From: Akkermansiaceae bacterium UBA3385
Lineage (GTDB): Bacteria; Verrucomicrobiota; Verrucomicrobiia; Verrucomicrobiales; Akkermansiaceae
Length of the DNA stretch: 64,000 bases
Assembly (NCBI GenBank): GCA_002358905.1
Contig: DEPT01000070.1
Coordinates: forward strand, 21,339-85,338
Direction: 5' to 3'
A model generated the notes under the pieces. It was not told the DNA's origin. It saw only the letters and a program-made list of their open reading frames with translations, and did not search any database. Positions 45,558-53,194 of the stretch are shown here, in pieces (the first letter of the stretch is position 1; each line of letters starts with the position of its first letter). The position numbers and the translations under genes are program-made.

Positions 45558-47336
45558 TCAGGGAGTTGGTCCGCTATACGGCTGCACATCACGGGAGGTC
45601 AGATCCAGGGCGGAATTATAATACTGAGTCTCCAGGTTGAACAAACCCAGCAGCGTATGGAAGAAATGTTCGTGTGCCACGGTAAGCTGCGCATTCTCCC
45701 GCATCTGCTGCAAACGGGCAGCAAAACCCGGATTCAGTCTCTCAAAGGACTCATTATACAGCACAAACATACCCACCTTGCAGCCACCGGTGGCATGATA
45801 CTGAATATGTTTTTCACCCAAGGCAGCTCGTCCCCACATGCCATCGTGCCCCAGATACTCACCATGGTCGCTCACATAGAGATACACAAAGGGGCGGTCG
45901 CCCAGCAGCTCGGCAACCCGGCGGAAATATTCATCCGTATAGTGAATGGAGCTGTCATAGGCATTGTTGACCTCTGCTGCCTGCGCGGCCGGATTCTGAA
46001 AATGGGAAGCCGCGGGTGCAAAGGGCGGATTCTGCCGGTCATAATGCTCAAAGGGTGTGTGACTACCCTCATTATTCACAAAGAACAGAAGATTCTGCCC
46101 GGCAGGCACACTCTGCAACACTTCCTGCATCTGCGGCACTGAGGACCATGGACTCCCGGGTGCGTTGAACTTCTGCTTCGAGCGGCGAGTCAACATAAGC
46201 ACCACGCGGTCGTATTTCAACTTCTGGGCACAACGCCGCCCGAAAAAGGAGTACATGTCAAACCCGTTTGCCGTGAACAGCTCCAGCACCGAACCCGTCC
46301 GGGGCAGCATTTCCGGGCGTTTTTCCATAATATCCCGGCGGGCATCAGTCAGAATGGCAATCTCTGCCTGGCAGGTATCGCAAGCTGCGGAAATACAGGT
46401 CGGGAAATTAATCAGATTCTTCTGGCTCCGGAGCCACGGAGTCGTATCCCGCTCGTAGCCATTGAGGCTCATACGGTCAGCCCGGATACTCTCCCCCACA
46501 TGCACCACCAGCACCACACCTTCCCCGCCTTTCAGGGAATGAAGTCTGCTGGGAGACTCTGCCGGGGAAGAAAGGCTTTCCACCTGGTTTATAGTGGCTT
46601 CGTTAATGGTAAGGGCTTCACTGGCAGCGCTGTACAGCAAAGGAATCTCCGGCAGGGGCCAGTAAAAATCCTGTTTCTGTTTGTTAGGCGGCACACACAG
46701 TCCGAACAGGAGGGCCACACCACCAGTAAAACAAGCGGCATTGAACAACGCCAGGCTCTGCTGTTTCCGAAGAGCGCGGCGCAAGCCCCAGCAGAACAGA
46801 ATGGAAAGTACCACGGAAAGCGCCAGCATCCCCAGGTTGATGGGGGTCATGTATGCAAGCGCTTCCTCCCAGGATGCCTCAATCGTTTCCGCCACCACCA
46901 GAGAATTGATGCGTGAGCCATACTGCAAGTAGCCACATATCTGCATGATTTCCAGCACTAGGAAAAGCACCCAGAAGCCTATGGCCCCAGCACGAAGCAC
47001 TGCCCACAGCAACAGGGTGAACGCCATGGTCATGAGCACGGAAATATGCAGCTGCCAGGGCACATCATAAGCAAACAGGTTGCAGACACTGTCTACTGAA
47101 AATGAAAGAAGAAGCACCACCCACAGCGCACAGGCCCCGGGCAGTGCATCCTTTTTCAGACGGCGGGCAAGCCACATGCCCACCAACCCCAGCAGCGGCA
47201 GCGCAGCAGCGACATAGCCCCACCAGGGAAACTCAAAATCCACCCGCCAGGTATACGCACCCTTCCATGCCATGAAAGCTGCAACCAGCAGCACCACGAC
47301 CATGAAAAAAAGGCGCGACTTTACCCAGCGTCTCAT
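45558..47336 (-). CDS. Phosphoethanolamine transferase-like membrane sulfatase-fold protein
   Basis: A 592-residue protein with five N-terminal membrane helices (to about 215) and a periplasmic alkaline phosphatase/sulfatase-fold domain. Metal and catalytic positions are visible: VGESIRADRMSLNGYERDTTP (280-300), the likely nucleophile Thr321 in CDTCQAE, EGSHTP (423-428) and SDHGEYLG (489-496). This layout fits the EptA/OpgE phosphoethanolamine transferases that modify lipid A or glycans. The acceptor is unknown, and the Ser in GES instead of the usual Thr should be noted. It lies 9 nt after the ylbF-like gene and 10 nt before rmuC. Confidence 0.85.
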   Translation of the reverse strand: MRRWVKSRLFFMVVVLLVAAFMAWKGAYTWRVDFEFPWWGYVAAALPLLGLVGMWLARRLKKDALPGACALWVVLLLSFSVDSVCNLFAYDVPWQLHISVLMTMAFTLLLWAVLRAGAIGFWVLFLVLEIMQICGYLQYGSRINSLVVAETIEASWEEALAYMTPINLGMLALSVVLSILFCWGLRRALRKQQSLALFNAACFTGGVALLFGLCVPPNKQKQDFYWPLPEIPLLYSAASEALTINEATINQVESLSSPAESPSRLHSLKGGEGVVLVVHVGESIRADRMSLNGYERDTTPWLRSQKNLINFPTCISAACDTCQAEIAILTDARRDIMEKRPEMLPRTGSVLELFTANGFDMYSFFGRRCAQKLKYDRVVLMLTRRSKQKFNAPGSPWSSVPQMQEVLQSVPAGQNLLFFVNNEGSHTPFEHYDRQNPPFAPAASHFQNPAAQAAEVNNAYDSSIHYTDEYFRRVAELLGDRPFVYLYVSDHGEYLGHDGMWGRAALGEKHIQYHATGGCKVGMFVLYNESFERLNPGFAARLQQMRENAQLTVAHEHFFHTLLGLFNLETQYYNSALDLTSRDVQPYSGPTP

Positions 47337-47345
47337 AGGCTTAAT

Positions 47346-47918
47346 TTAGTGCTTACCGCACTTGCATTCATGGCCATCGCCGTGCTTACCACAGCATTCG
47401 CCATCGCCGTGGTTTCCGCAGCAATCTTCACCATTGCCGCATTTGCACTCGTGCTTGCCGCAGGACTCGTTATCACAGTCACCGCAATCACCATGGCAAC
47501 CACCGCCGCAGGAACATGCGCTCATCTGCTGGTTCATGGCATCAGCCACTTCTTCATCACTGGGAGCTGCGCCCTTCTCAATAGCAAGGCAGAGGTACTG
47601 ATTCACGACGGAAAGCATATCGTCCAGCAGCTGGCGGGATTCCAGGAAGCCCTTACACAGTTCGTTCTCCACCACAGCAGAGCGAAGCTGATCAAACTTG
47701 TTCAATTCCTCCTCCGAAGGCGGCATGCCTTCCATGTGCTTGTTGCGCAGGGTTTCACCATATTCGCTCACCTTGCGGAAAAGGTCTGTGGCTTCAGGAT
47801 TCTGGTAGAAAAGACCGATACGAGCCTTGGCGGCCACTACTTTCTGGCTGTTTGCAAAAGCGGAGGCAAGCTCGCCAGCCAGCTTTGCCAGTTCAGGGGT
47901 AAGGGAAGTATTTGCCAT
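47346..47918 (-). CDS. YlbF-like protein with Cys/His-rich tail
   Basis: A 190-residue cytosolic protein. Residues 1-130 form a helical YlbF/YmcA-type domain (LAKLAGELASAFANSQKV at the start, then long helices). In Bacillus such proteins act with RNase Y and in development. Residues 133-190 form an unusual tail with 14 Cys, 6 His and many Gly, arranged as CxC, CxxxC and CGKHECKC-type units. This tail looks able to bind metal ions or an iron-sulfur cluster; that is inference. The start 47918 is chosen over 47957 because the promoter -10 ends 10 nt upstream. First gene of a three-gene operon. Confidence 0.8.
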   Translation of the reverse strand: MANTSLTPELAKLAGELASAFANSQKVVAAKARIGLFYQNPEATDLFRKVSEYGETLRNKHMEGMPPSEEELNKFDQLRSAVVENELCKGFLESRQLLDDMLSVVNQYLCLAIEKGAAPSDEEVADAMNQQMSACSCGGGCHGDCGDCDNESCGKHECKCGNGEDCCGNHGDGECCGKHGDGHECKCGKH

Positions 47919-47928
47919 AACGCGCGCA

Positions 47929-47957
47929 AGATTAGCATACATCCCCCGATTTGGCAA
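47929..47957 (-). promoter_or_regulatory. Leaderless-type promoter, ylbF-like operon
   Basis: On the minus strand: TTGCCA, 17 bp, TAATCT, then 10 nt to ATG 47918. Confidence 0.65.
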
Positions 47958-47974
47958 TCCCAGAGTTGTAAAAT

Positions 47975-48009
47975 CACCGGGGCTGAGAAGGATTTTCTCA
48001 GCCCCGGTG
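47975..48009 (-). terminator. Terminator of the SPFH-NfeD operon
   Basis: A perfect 15-bp GC-rich stem with a 5-nt loop, followed on the minus strand by ATTTTAC. It lies 20 nt past the NfeD stop and just upstream of the ylbF-like promoter. Confidence 0.85.
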
Positions 48010-48029
48010 CATAATTGAATGAGAATATA

Positions 48030-48521
48030 TCAGCCCCCGCTGCGTTTCACGGAGGCAAAACCATCCTTCACCGCAGTAATGACCACGGCATCCCCGGCGG
48101 AGAAAGCAGCACGGGAATCCTCTGCCAGCGGCAGAAACTGGTCACCGTATTTCACGGAAAGAGAATCCCCCTCGCCCACGATGCGGCCCGCCGTTCCTGC
48201 CAGGGAGTCCTGCGCTTCCCGGGGCGCATTGCGCATCACGCCATCCATCACCAGGCGGCGCACACAATGAGTCCAGAGAGTGTAATATAACACGGCGCAG
48301 ACAATAAGCACCAGCACATAGACCAGCACCATCCACTGCACCGGCAGCTCAAACTGCATGGTGGCCCACAAGGAAAACACCAGCATGGAAATCCAGGATA
48401 GCACTTCCGTATTGCAGAACACATCCAGCACCAGCAGCGTAAGGCTGACAGCCAGCATCCAATGCAGGAAGGTACCGTTAGAAATGCCAAAGAAATCGGC
48501 CAGGAAAAGAGCAACAGGCAT
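48030..48521 (-). CDS. NfeD-like membrane protein
   Basis: A 163-residue protein with three or four membrane helices (about 18-36, 40-55, 60-80) and a C-terminal OB-fold-like domain (about 105-160, LAGTAGRIVGEGDSLSVKYGD). This is the short NfeD form. NfeD proteins pair with SPFH/flotillin proteins, and this gene follows an SPFH gene by 9 nt, which supports the call. It probably anchors the SPFH assembly at the inner membrane. Confidence 0.82.
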   Translation of the reverse strand: MPVALFLADFFGISNGTFLHWMLAVSLTLLVLDVFCNTEVLSWISMLVFSLWATMQFELPVQWMVLVYVLVLIVCAVLYYTLWTHCVRRLVMDGVMRNAPREAQDSLAGTAGRIVGEGDSLSVKYGDQFLPLAEDSRAAFSAGDAVVITAVKDGFASVKRSGG

Positions 48522-48530
48522 AGCGTGAAA

Positions 48531-49361
48531 TCAGCGTTTCAAATCGACTACGGCGGGCACACTGTTAGGCAGGTACACGGTGGAAGCCGGATTGGTGGAA
48601 ATCGTGGCGTAGCCTTCCAGTGCCTGACGATTCATGAGCACCTTGGCCGCAGATTCGGCCCCGATGATGCCGGCCAGTTTCTCCACATAGGCAGCTTCCG
48701 CTTCTGCCGCCAGACGCAGAGCTTCGGCAGCACCCTGAGCCCGGAGAATAGCAGCCTGTTTCTCAGCTTCGGCCAGACGAATTTTGGCAGTGCTTTCGCC
48801 CTCCGCCTGCAAAGCTGTGGAACGACTGATACGCTCGGCCTCCATCTGGCGCAGCATGGCCTCGCGGGTTTCGGTATCAGTGGTAAGTTCCTTGATTTCA
48901 ATAGAGGTAATGGCAATGCCCCAGCGGGCCACAGTGGAAGAAACAGCCAGAGTCACCTTTTCGGACATCTCGGAACGGGAGGAGAGAATTTCATCCAGAT
49001 TCCGGCTACCGATAAGGGAACGCATTTCATTAAGCACCAGTTCAATGAGAGACTGATGCAGACGTTCCACCTCATACACAGCCTTGATAGGATCCGTAAT
49101 GCGCCAGCGCATCACGCAGTTCATCTGCATGGTGGCGTTATCCTTAGTGATGCAGGAGCGAGGCTGCGTATCGAGCAGCTGTTCGGTCAGTTCAATGTAA
49201 TAGCCATCCTTGTTGGACAAATTGCCCCAGGCAGGAGAGACATCACGGAGTTTCTGAAGAAAAGGAATACGGAATTGCAAACCGCTCTTCTTCACCGCAA
49301 CGGGTTTGCCGAACATTTCCACAATAGCGCAATGGCCTTGCTTGACAGTAAAAATAAACAT
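48531..49361 (-). CDS. SPFH/stomatin-like protein
   Basis: A 276-residue band-7/SPFH protein. The SPFH core runs from residue 5 to about 175 (QGHCAIVEMFGKPVAVKKSGLQF split by loops, then TKDNATMQMNCVMRWRITDP and ELVLNEMRSLIGSRNLDEIL), then an Ala/Glu-rich coiled coil (about 175-245) and a short C-terminal segment. The usual N-terminal membrane helix or hairpin is missing: the chain begins directly with the first SPFH strand. Membrane attachment is probably through the co-transcribed NfeD partner. The start is supported by a promoter ending 6 nt upstream. Confidence 0.88.
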   Translation of the reverse strand: MFIFTVKQGHCAIVEMFGKPVAVKKSGLQFRIPFLQKLRDVSPAWGNLSNKDGYYIELTEQLLDTQPRSCITKDNATMQMNCVMRWRITDPIKAVYEVERLHQSLIELVLNEMRSLIGSRNLDEILSSRSEMSEKVTLAVSSTVARWGIAITSIEIKELTTDTETREAMLRQMEAERISRSTALQAEGESTAKIRLAEAEKQAAILRAQGAAEALRLAAEAEAAYVEKLAGIIGAESAAKVLMNRQALEGYATISTNPASTVYLPNSVPAVVDLKR

Positions 49362-49367
49362 GCTGTC

Positions 49368-49396
49368 ATCTTAACTACCAAACAGGCCATACGCAA
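49368..49396 (-). promoter_or_regulatory. Leaderless-type promoter of the SPFH-NfeD operon
   Basis: On the minus strand: TTGCGT, 17 bp, TAAGAT, then 6 nt to ATG 49361. Confidence 0.55.
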
Positions 49397-49556
49397 TACA
49401 GGGCTCTGTCATGCCATACAAAAGACACAGGCCAGCATTCCTCCAGCTGTTAGTAAATGATTACCGGCTCTGAATTGTCTTTCCCTTGTGCGGAAAAAGC
49501 AATTCCGCATATACACAAAAGAAGCTATTGCTTACAGGATAGCAACTCCGGCTCAG

Positions 49557-49584
49557 GCATAGCGGATGTCACAATCCGCTATGC
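49557..49584 (-). terminator. Hairpin after the second thioredoxin gene
   Basis: A perfect 11-bp stem with a 6-nt loop, 19 nt past the stop codon of the thioredoxin gene. No T-run follows on the minus strand, so it may end transcription only partly. Confidence 0.5.
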
Positions 49585-49602
49585 TTTGCTGCATGCAGGA
49601 GT

Positions 49603-50175
49603 CTACTCTCCTTTAGAGGCTCGTTTTTTCGACTCGCGCTTTTCTTTCTGGAGTTGTTTTTTATATTCCTTGAGAATATCCTTCCATTTCATCATATTGG
49701 CGCCACCATTGCTTACCACAAAATTGCCATTGGCATCCACAATGCACATAGATGGGAAGCCCAGGTTTTCATAACTGACTCCGGGAATCTCGCCCAGCTC
49801 CGACGGCATCACCCCGGGAATATTGTAGTCATGTTCCTTCATGTACTTCTTCACCACCTCTTCGTCCTCCTGACCCAGAAGAATAAGCTCCATCTTGGCG
49901 CCTTTCATCTTATTGTACTCGCTGAGAAGCTGAGGCAAGAAATATTGGCAAGGGACACACCAACTGGCAGAACGGATAAATCCGTAATACTGAGCTTTCA
50001 GATTGGGTTTCTTACGAGTCAGAAACCTTGCCTTGGAAAGCAATTCAGGAACCGGTGCCATGGACTTGTTTTTTCTGGCCGCCGGACGCTCCGCAACCGG
50101 CGCTGTTTCTTCCTGGGCGCACACCACGCAGGAGACGCAGTGCATCATGACAATGAGAAGGATTAAACGTTTCAT
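49603..50175 (-). CDS. Secreted thioredoxin-like protein, paralogue
   Basis: A 190-residue protein with a signal peptide (about 1-20, ending VCA), a basic linker and a thioredoxin fold. The active site reads WCVPC in the context RSASWCVPCQYFLPQ (about 69-83). It shares with the protein at 4238-4804 the SASWCxPC context, a following LLGxxxDEE..KKY stretch, an IPGV element and a Lys-rich C-terminus, so they are paralogues. It follows alr after 21 nt and is probably co-transcribed. A GGGAG directly abuts its ATG. The substrate is unknown. Confidence 0.8.
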   Translation of the reverse strand: MKRLILLIVMMHCVSCVVCAQEETAPVAERPAARKNKSMAPVPELLSKARFLTRKKPNLKAQYYGFIRSASWCVPCQYFLPQLLSEYNKMKGAKMELILLGQEDEEVVKKYMKEHDYNIPGVMPSELGEIPGVSYENLGFPSMCIVDANGNFVVSNGGANMMKWKDILKEYKKQLQKEKRESKKRASKGE

Positions 50176-50196
50176 CTCCCATGCAGGTTGAGTGAT

Positions 50197-51297
50197 TCAG
50201 TAAATACGAGGCAAGCGCGGGCCAAGGCCGGTAAAAATCTCCCAGACAATGGTGCCGGCCTTCTCTGCCACCTCTGTCACAGGGATATGCTCACCGAAAA
50301 GCTCCACTTCATCCCCGGAGTTCACCTCTGGCAGGTCGGTCACATCGGCCATAATCTGATCCATCGTCACGCGCCCCAGCATGGGGCAAAAGTGGCCGTT
50401 GATGTACACACGGGCCCCCTTATTGGAAATCTGGCGGTTCCAGCCGTCCGCATAGCCTATGCCGATAGTCGCCACGCGCGTGGGGCGGTTCGTCACATGT
50501 GTACGGCCATAGGAAACACCATGTCCGGCAGGCAGTTCGCGCACCAGAGTCACGCGGGCATGCAGGCTGAGCGTCGTACGCAGCACTCCATCATATATGG
50601 AGGCCATGGGAGCCACACCGTAAAGCAGCAGACCGGGGCGAGCCAGGTTCGCCACAGGCACCTCATAGCCCAGTTCTCCCGCACTGGCGGCAATGTGACG
50701 GTAGCGCAAGTCAAAATGCTGCTGCAGCGTGCTCACGCAGCCCTCAAACACACCGATTTCATTCTGAGTGAAGGGCACATCCTCATCTGCCGAGGGGAAG
50801 TGAGACATCACGCCTTCAATACGCAGGTTCGGCATCTTCCCCAGCAGCGCAGCTACACCGCCCAGCTGTTCGGGCAGAAAGCCCTCGCGGCCCATGCCGG
50901 TATCCACCGCCACATGCAGGGCAAATTCCTTATTCTGCAGGGCTGCCAGGCTCTGAAAATGAGCAGCTTCCTCCATACTGGACACCGTGCAGCACCAGTT
51001 ATTCTGCACAATCTCCTCGCGCTCTGCTGGGAAAGTCGGGCCCAGAATGAACGGTGTGGTGCGCACACCGGCGCGAAGCAACCGGCGAGCCTCGCCCACA
51101 TTGGCCACGCCGAAGAAGGAAATCCCGTGATTATCCAGCCGTCGCGCCACCGGCTCCAGCCCGTGACCATACGCTCCCGCCTTCACCACCGGCATCAGCT
51201 CCGTATCAGGTAAGGCCTGGCGGGCAATATCCAGGTTATGGGCTATGGCCTCCAGATTCACGCAGGCCCAGGCGCGCGCAGGACTCTCACTACTCAT
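50197..51297 (-). CDS. alr: Alanine racemase
   Basis: Interconverts L- and D-alanine for peptidoglycan, with pyridoxal phosphate. The 366-residue protein has the N-terminal barrel with the PLP lysine in VVKAGAYGHG (Lys39 within residues 37-46), the conserved HFPSADED segment near 165, and the C-terminal domain with the catalytic tyrosine in GIGYADGWNRQ (about 270-280) and GRVTMDQIMADVT (about 302-314). Length is normal. A promoter ends 6 nt before the start. A secreted thioredoxin gene follows in the same direction. Confidence 0.95.
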   Translation of the reverse strand: MSSESPARAWACVNLEAIAHNLDIARQALPDTELMPVVKAGAYGHGLEPVARRLDNHGISFFGVANVGEARRLLRAGVRTTPFILGPTFPAEREEIVQNNWCCTVSSMEEAAHFQSLAALQNKEFALHVAVDTGMGREGFLPEQLGGVAALLGKMPNLRIEGVMSHFPSADEDVPFTQNEIGVFEGCVSTLQQHFDLRYRHIAASAGELGYEVPVANLARPGLLLYGVAPMASIYDGVLRTTLSLHARVTLVRELPAGHGVSYGRTHVTNRPTRVATIGIGYADGWNRQISNKGARVYINGHFCPMLGRVTMDQIMADVTDLPEVNSGDEVELFGEHIPVTEVAEKAGTIVWEIFTGLGPRLPRIY

Positions 51298-51460
51298 GCC
51301 CCGACTCTACCACGCACCTATCGTGCTGTCAAGGTTCAACCCCCTCAATATCTCTCGAACTTTGTTCGCAGAATTCTCTGTCCGCCAGGGAAATTTCCCC
51401 CGTCTCATCTGTTTTTCTGTGAAAAACAGAGAGGATTTCGCAGCTTACGCTACAAGAGAA
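51298..51460. other. Region between alr promoter and hairpin-rich element
   Basis: Holds the alr promoter and then about 130 nt without a convincing gene. Short palindromes such as CAGAATTCTCTG and the CTGTTTTTCTGTGAAAAACAG hairpin (51408-51428) are present; they resemble the modules of the element that follows. Confidence 0.45.
51304..51332 (-). promoter_or_regulatory. Leaderless-type promoter of alr
   Basis: On the minus strand: TTGACA (perfect), 17 bp, TAGAGT, then 6 nt to ATG 51297. Confidence 0.7.
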
Positions 51461-51889
51461 TACGCGTTGGAACAATTAGCGAAGAGATTTATTGTTCTGG
51501 CGAGCATATTTTTTAGCAAATTGATAAATCGGACTTTGGCGGTGTGTTCATGCGCACGCAGTGCGCGGAATTTGGAGCCCACGGAAGTGGGCGTAAGACG
51601 GAAGGCCGGGGTAAGAGCGCGATAGCGCTCGCAGCCCCGGCTAATCCATAAAATAATATCAGAGCCCATGGAATGGGCGACAGAAAGTTTGGCTTCAATA
51701 TGTTGCGTCGCCTTCTGTCACCCGTTACCACGGGCTCCAGGATGATTTTATCAATACCGGGGGCTGCGCTCGCTGACGCGAGCTTACCCCCGGCTACCAT
51801 CTTTCGCCCCTTACGGGGCTCAAAATTCGCTCGCCTGCGGCTCGACAAAGTCCAATTTGAAGGGCTGTTCCTAATTATGCCAACGCGTA
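51461..51889. mobile_element. MITE-like, hairpin-rich non-coding element
   Basis: The ends are 19-bp inverted repeats (51461-51479 and 51871-51889) with 17 of 19 matches, outer part TACGCGTTGG perfect. AGAGAA directly flanks both ends (51455-51460 and 51890-51895), which looks like a target-site duplication, although AGAGAATTTC recurs once more at 51914. Inside are many strong hairpins: GCCCAC/GTGGGC, a two-level stem at 51605-51641, GCCCAT/ATGGGC within a longer GACAGAAAG/CTTCTGTC stem, and CCGGGGG/CCCCCGG at 51757-51793. No transposase gene is encoded; the open frames here are by-products of the palindromes. Confidence 0.6.
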
Positions 51890-51897
51890 AGAGAATT

Positions 51898-53055
51898 TCA
51901 CCCCTGCGGGGTGAGAGAATTTCGCCTACGGCGAGATATTAAGTAGTAGACAGGAATAACGCCTAAGAAAATCAGCCCGGCCGCCAGAAGTGGGCGATAG
52001 AAAAACCAGGCTGCGGCAATAATCGAAAGGCTCACCAGTCCCCCCGCAGCCAGGCCCAACAGAACCACCCCGCCCTCCAGCAAGCCACCGAGCAGCGGAA
52101 TCCAGCCCACAAGTCCACGCAGCACCAGAAGCACCATGCACATACCCACCAGCATGAGCAGCCCCCCTATCCCACGCAGAACCCAGCACAATATCTGGTT
52201 CTGCTGCATGGCATGTTCAAACATCTCAGCGGCGGAGTAGCTCCCGTTGCGTAGCAAATCGACCGTATAGCCGCTTTCCGCCACATAGGGCACAAAGGTA
52301 TGCCCACGCTGCTGCGCCACCAGGGTAATCTGAGCCTGCTGCGGAGCAGCGCTCCAGGTGATACGCACATCGCCAATCTGCGGATTATCGGCATCGGCCG
52401 GGCCATTGCATCCAATATAAAACGAATTGCCCGACCACGTTCCCCGAGCCGCCCACTCCGGTGGCAGCTGCACCTGCGCGGCGGAGAGCTCCGCTACCTC
52501 ACCCGCCCGACATATCTGCCCCCCGTGGAGCAGGAAGCCCCCCATGTGTACCCGCTTCGCCCCCCAGCAGGATTCTGAAGACAGGTCCAGCGCCACCGTG
52601 TTGCGGTGGTGCGTCTCCCGGAACATGCGGGAATTCACCGGGCGGTCCACCCAGCGCTGCGTGTAGTGATAATGCGTCTGCATCTTCGCACTGCCATCGC
52701 CTTGCTGGGTGTGGCGTTTATCCTTCCGCTCCACCCATTGGTAGTACTCCACCTGCCGCACCAGCCGCAAGCAGGGCACCTCAAAGCCGAACAGCGGCTC
52801 GCGCACTGATTCCTCCGTGCGGGCTGTACCCTGGGCATGCACCAGGCAGCCATCATTCGCTTCCCGCGCCTTCTCCACCGTCAACAGGGTGACTACCGCA
52901 TCCCGCCCCTCCTCCAGCGCCTGCTGCGTCTTCACCGCCCTGCCCTCATTCCAGAACAAAAGCCACCCGGCCCCCAGCACCATCACCAGTCCCACCACAC
53001 TGGCCACCAGTCTACCCACTATCCCCGAACCATTGCTGTGCAACATTAGCGACAT
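51898..53055 (-). CDS. TMEM43-like membrane protein
   Basis: A 385-residue protein with one N-terminal membrane helix (about 12-33), a large external domain containing WNEGRAVKTQQALEEG and VHAQGTARTEESVREP, and three C-terminal helices (about 285-365). This helix-domain-helices plan and the WNEGRA/LEEG element match the TMEM43 (DUF1625) family, known mainly from eukaryotic nuclear envelope proteins and scattered bacteria. The last few codons (SLTPQG) and the stop lie in the hairpin sequence next to the MITE-like element, so the native C-terminus may have been changed by its insertion. A weak leaderless-type promoter precedes the start. Confidence 0.75.
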   Translation of the reverse strand: MSLMLHSNGSGIVGRLVASVVGLVMVLGAGWLLFWNEGRAVKTQQALEEGRDAVVTLLTVEKAREANDGCLVHAQGTARTEESVREPLFGFEVPCLRLVRQVEYYQWVERKDKRHTQQGDGSAKMQTHYHYTQRWVDRPVNSRMFRETHHRNTVALDLSSESCWGAKRVHMGGFLLHGGQICRAGEVAELSAAQVQLPPEWAARGTWSGNSFYIGCNGPADADNPQIGDVRITWSAAPQQAQITLVAQQRGHTFVPYVAESGYTVDLLRNGSYSAAEMFEHAMQQNQILCWVLRGIGGLLMLVGMCMVLLVLRGLVGWIPLLGGLLEGGVVLLGLAAGGLVSLSIIAAAWFFYRPLLAAGLIFLGVIPVYYLISRRRRNSLTPQG

Positions 53056-53061
53056 ACCAGA

Positions 53062-53090
53062 CTCTTAACATATCACACCACAACAATCAA
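53062..53090 (-). promoter_or_regulatory. Possible leaderless-type promoter, TMEM43-like gene
   Basis: On the minus strand: TTGATT, 17 bp, TAAGAG, then 6 nt to ATG 53055. The boxes are weak. Confidence 0.35.
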
Positions 53091-53142
53091 GCAGATTATA
53101 AGAAAGCCGTTCACTGACTTTTTGTCAACGCAGACGAAATTC

Positions 53143-53171
53143 TTGCCAGTTTCAACAAAACCTGCTAGATT
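53143..53171 (+). promoter_or_regulatory. Promoter of the Sel1-patatin operon
   Basis: TTGCCA, 17 bp, TAGATT; predicted transcript start about 16 nt before ATG 53195. Confidence 0.6.
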
Positions 53172-53194
53172 GTGGTCGAAGATTCAGCCAGCAC

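Noticed and set aside
51513..51848. A 111-codon minus-strand frame in the hairpin-rich element
   Set aside because: It follows palindromic repeats, has no domain, and its Arg/Pro/Ala-rich content is what repeats produce by chance.
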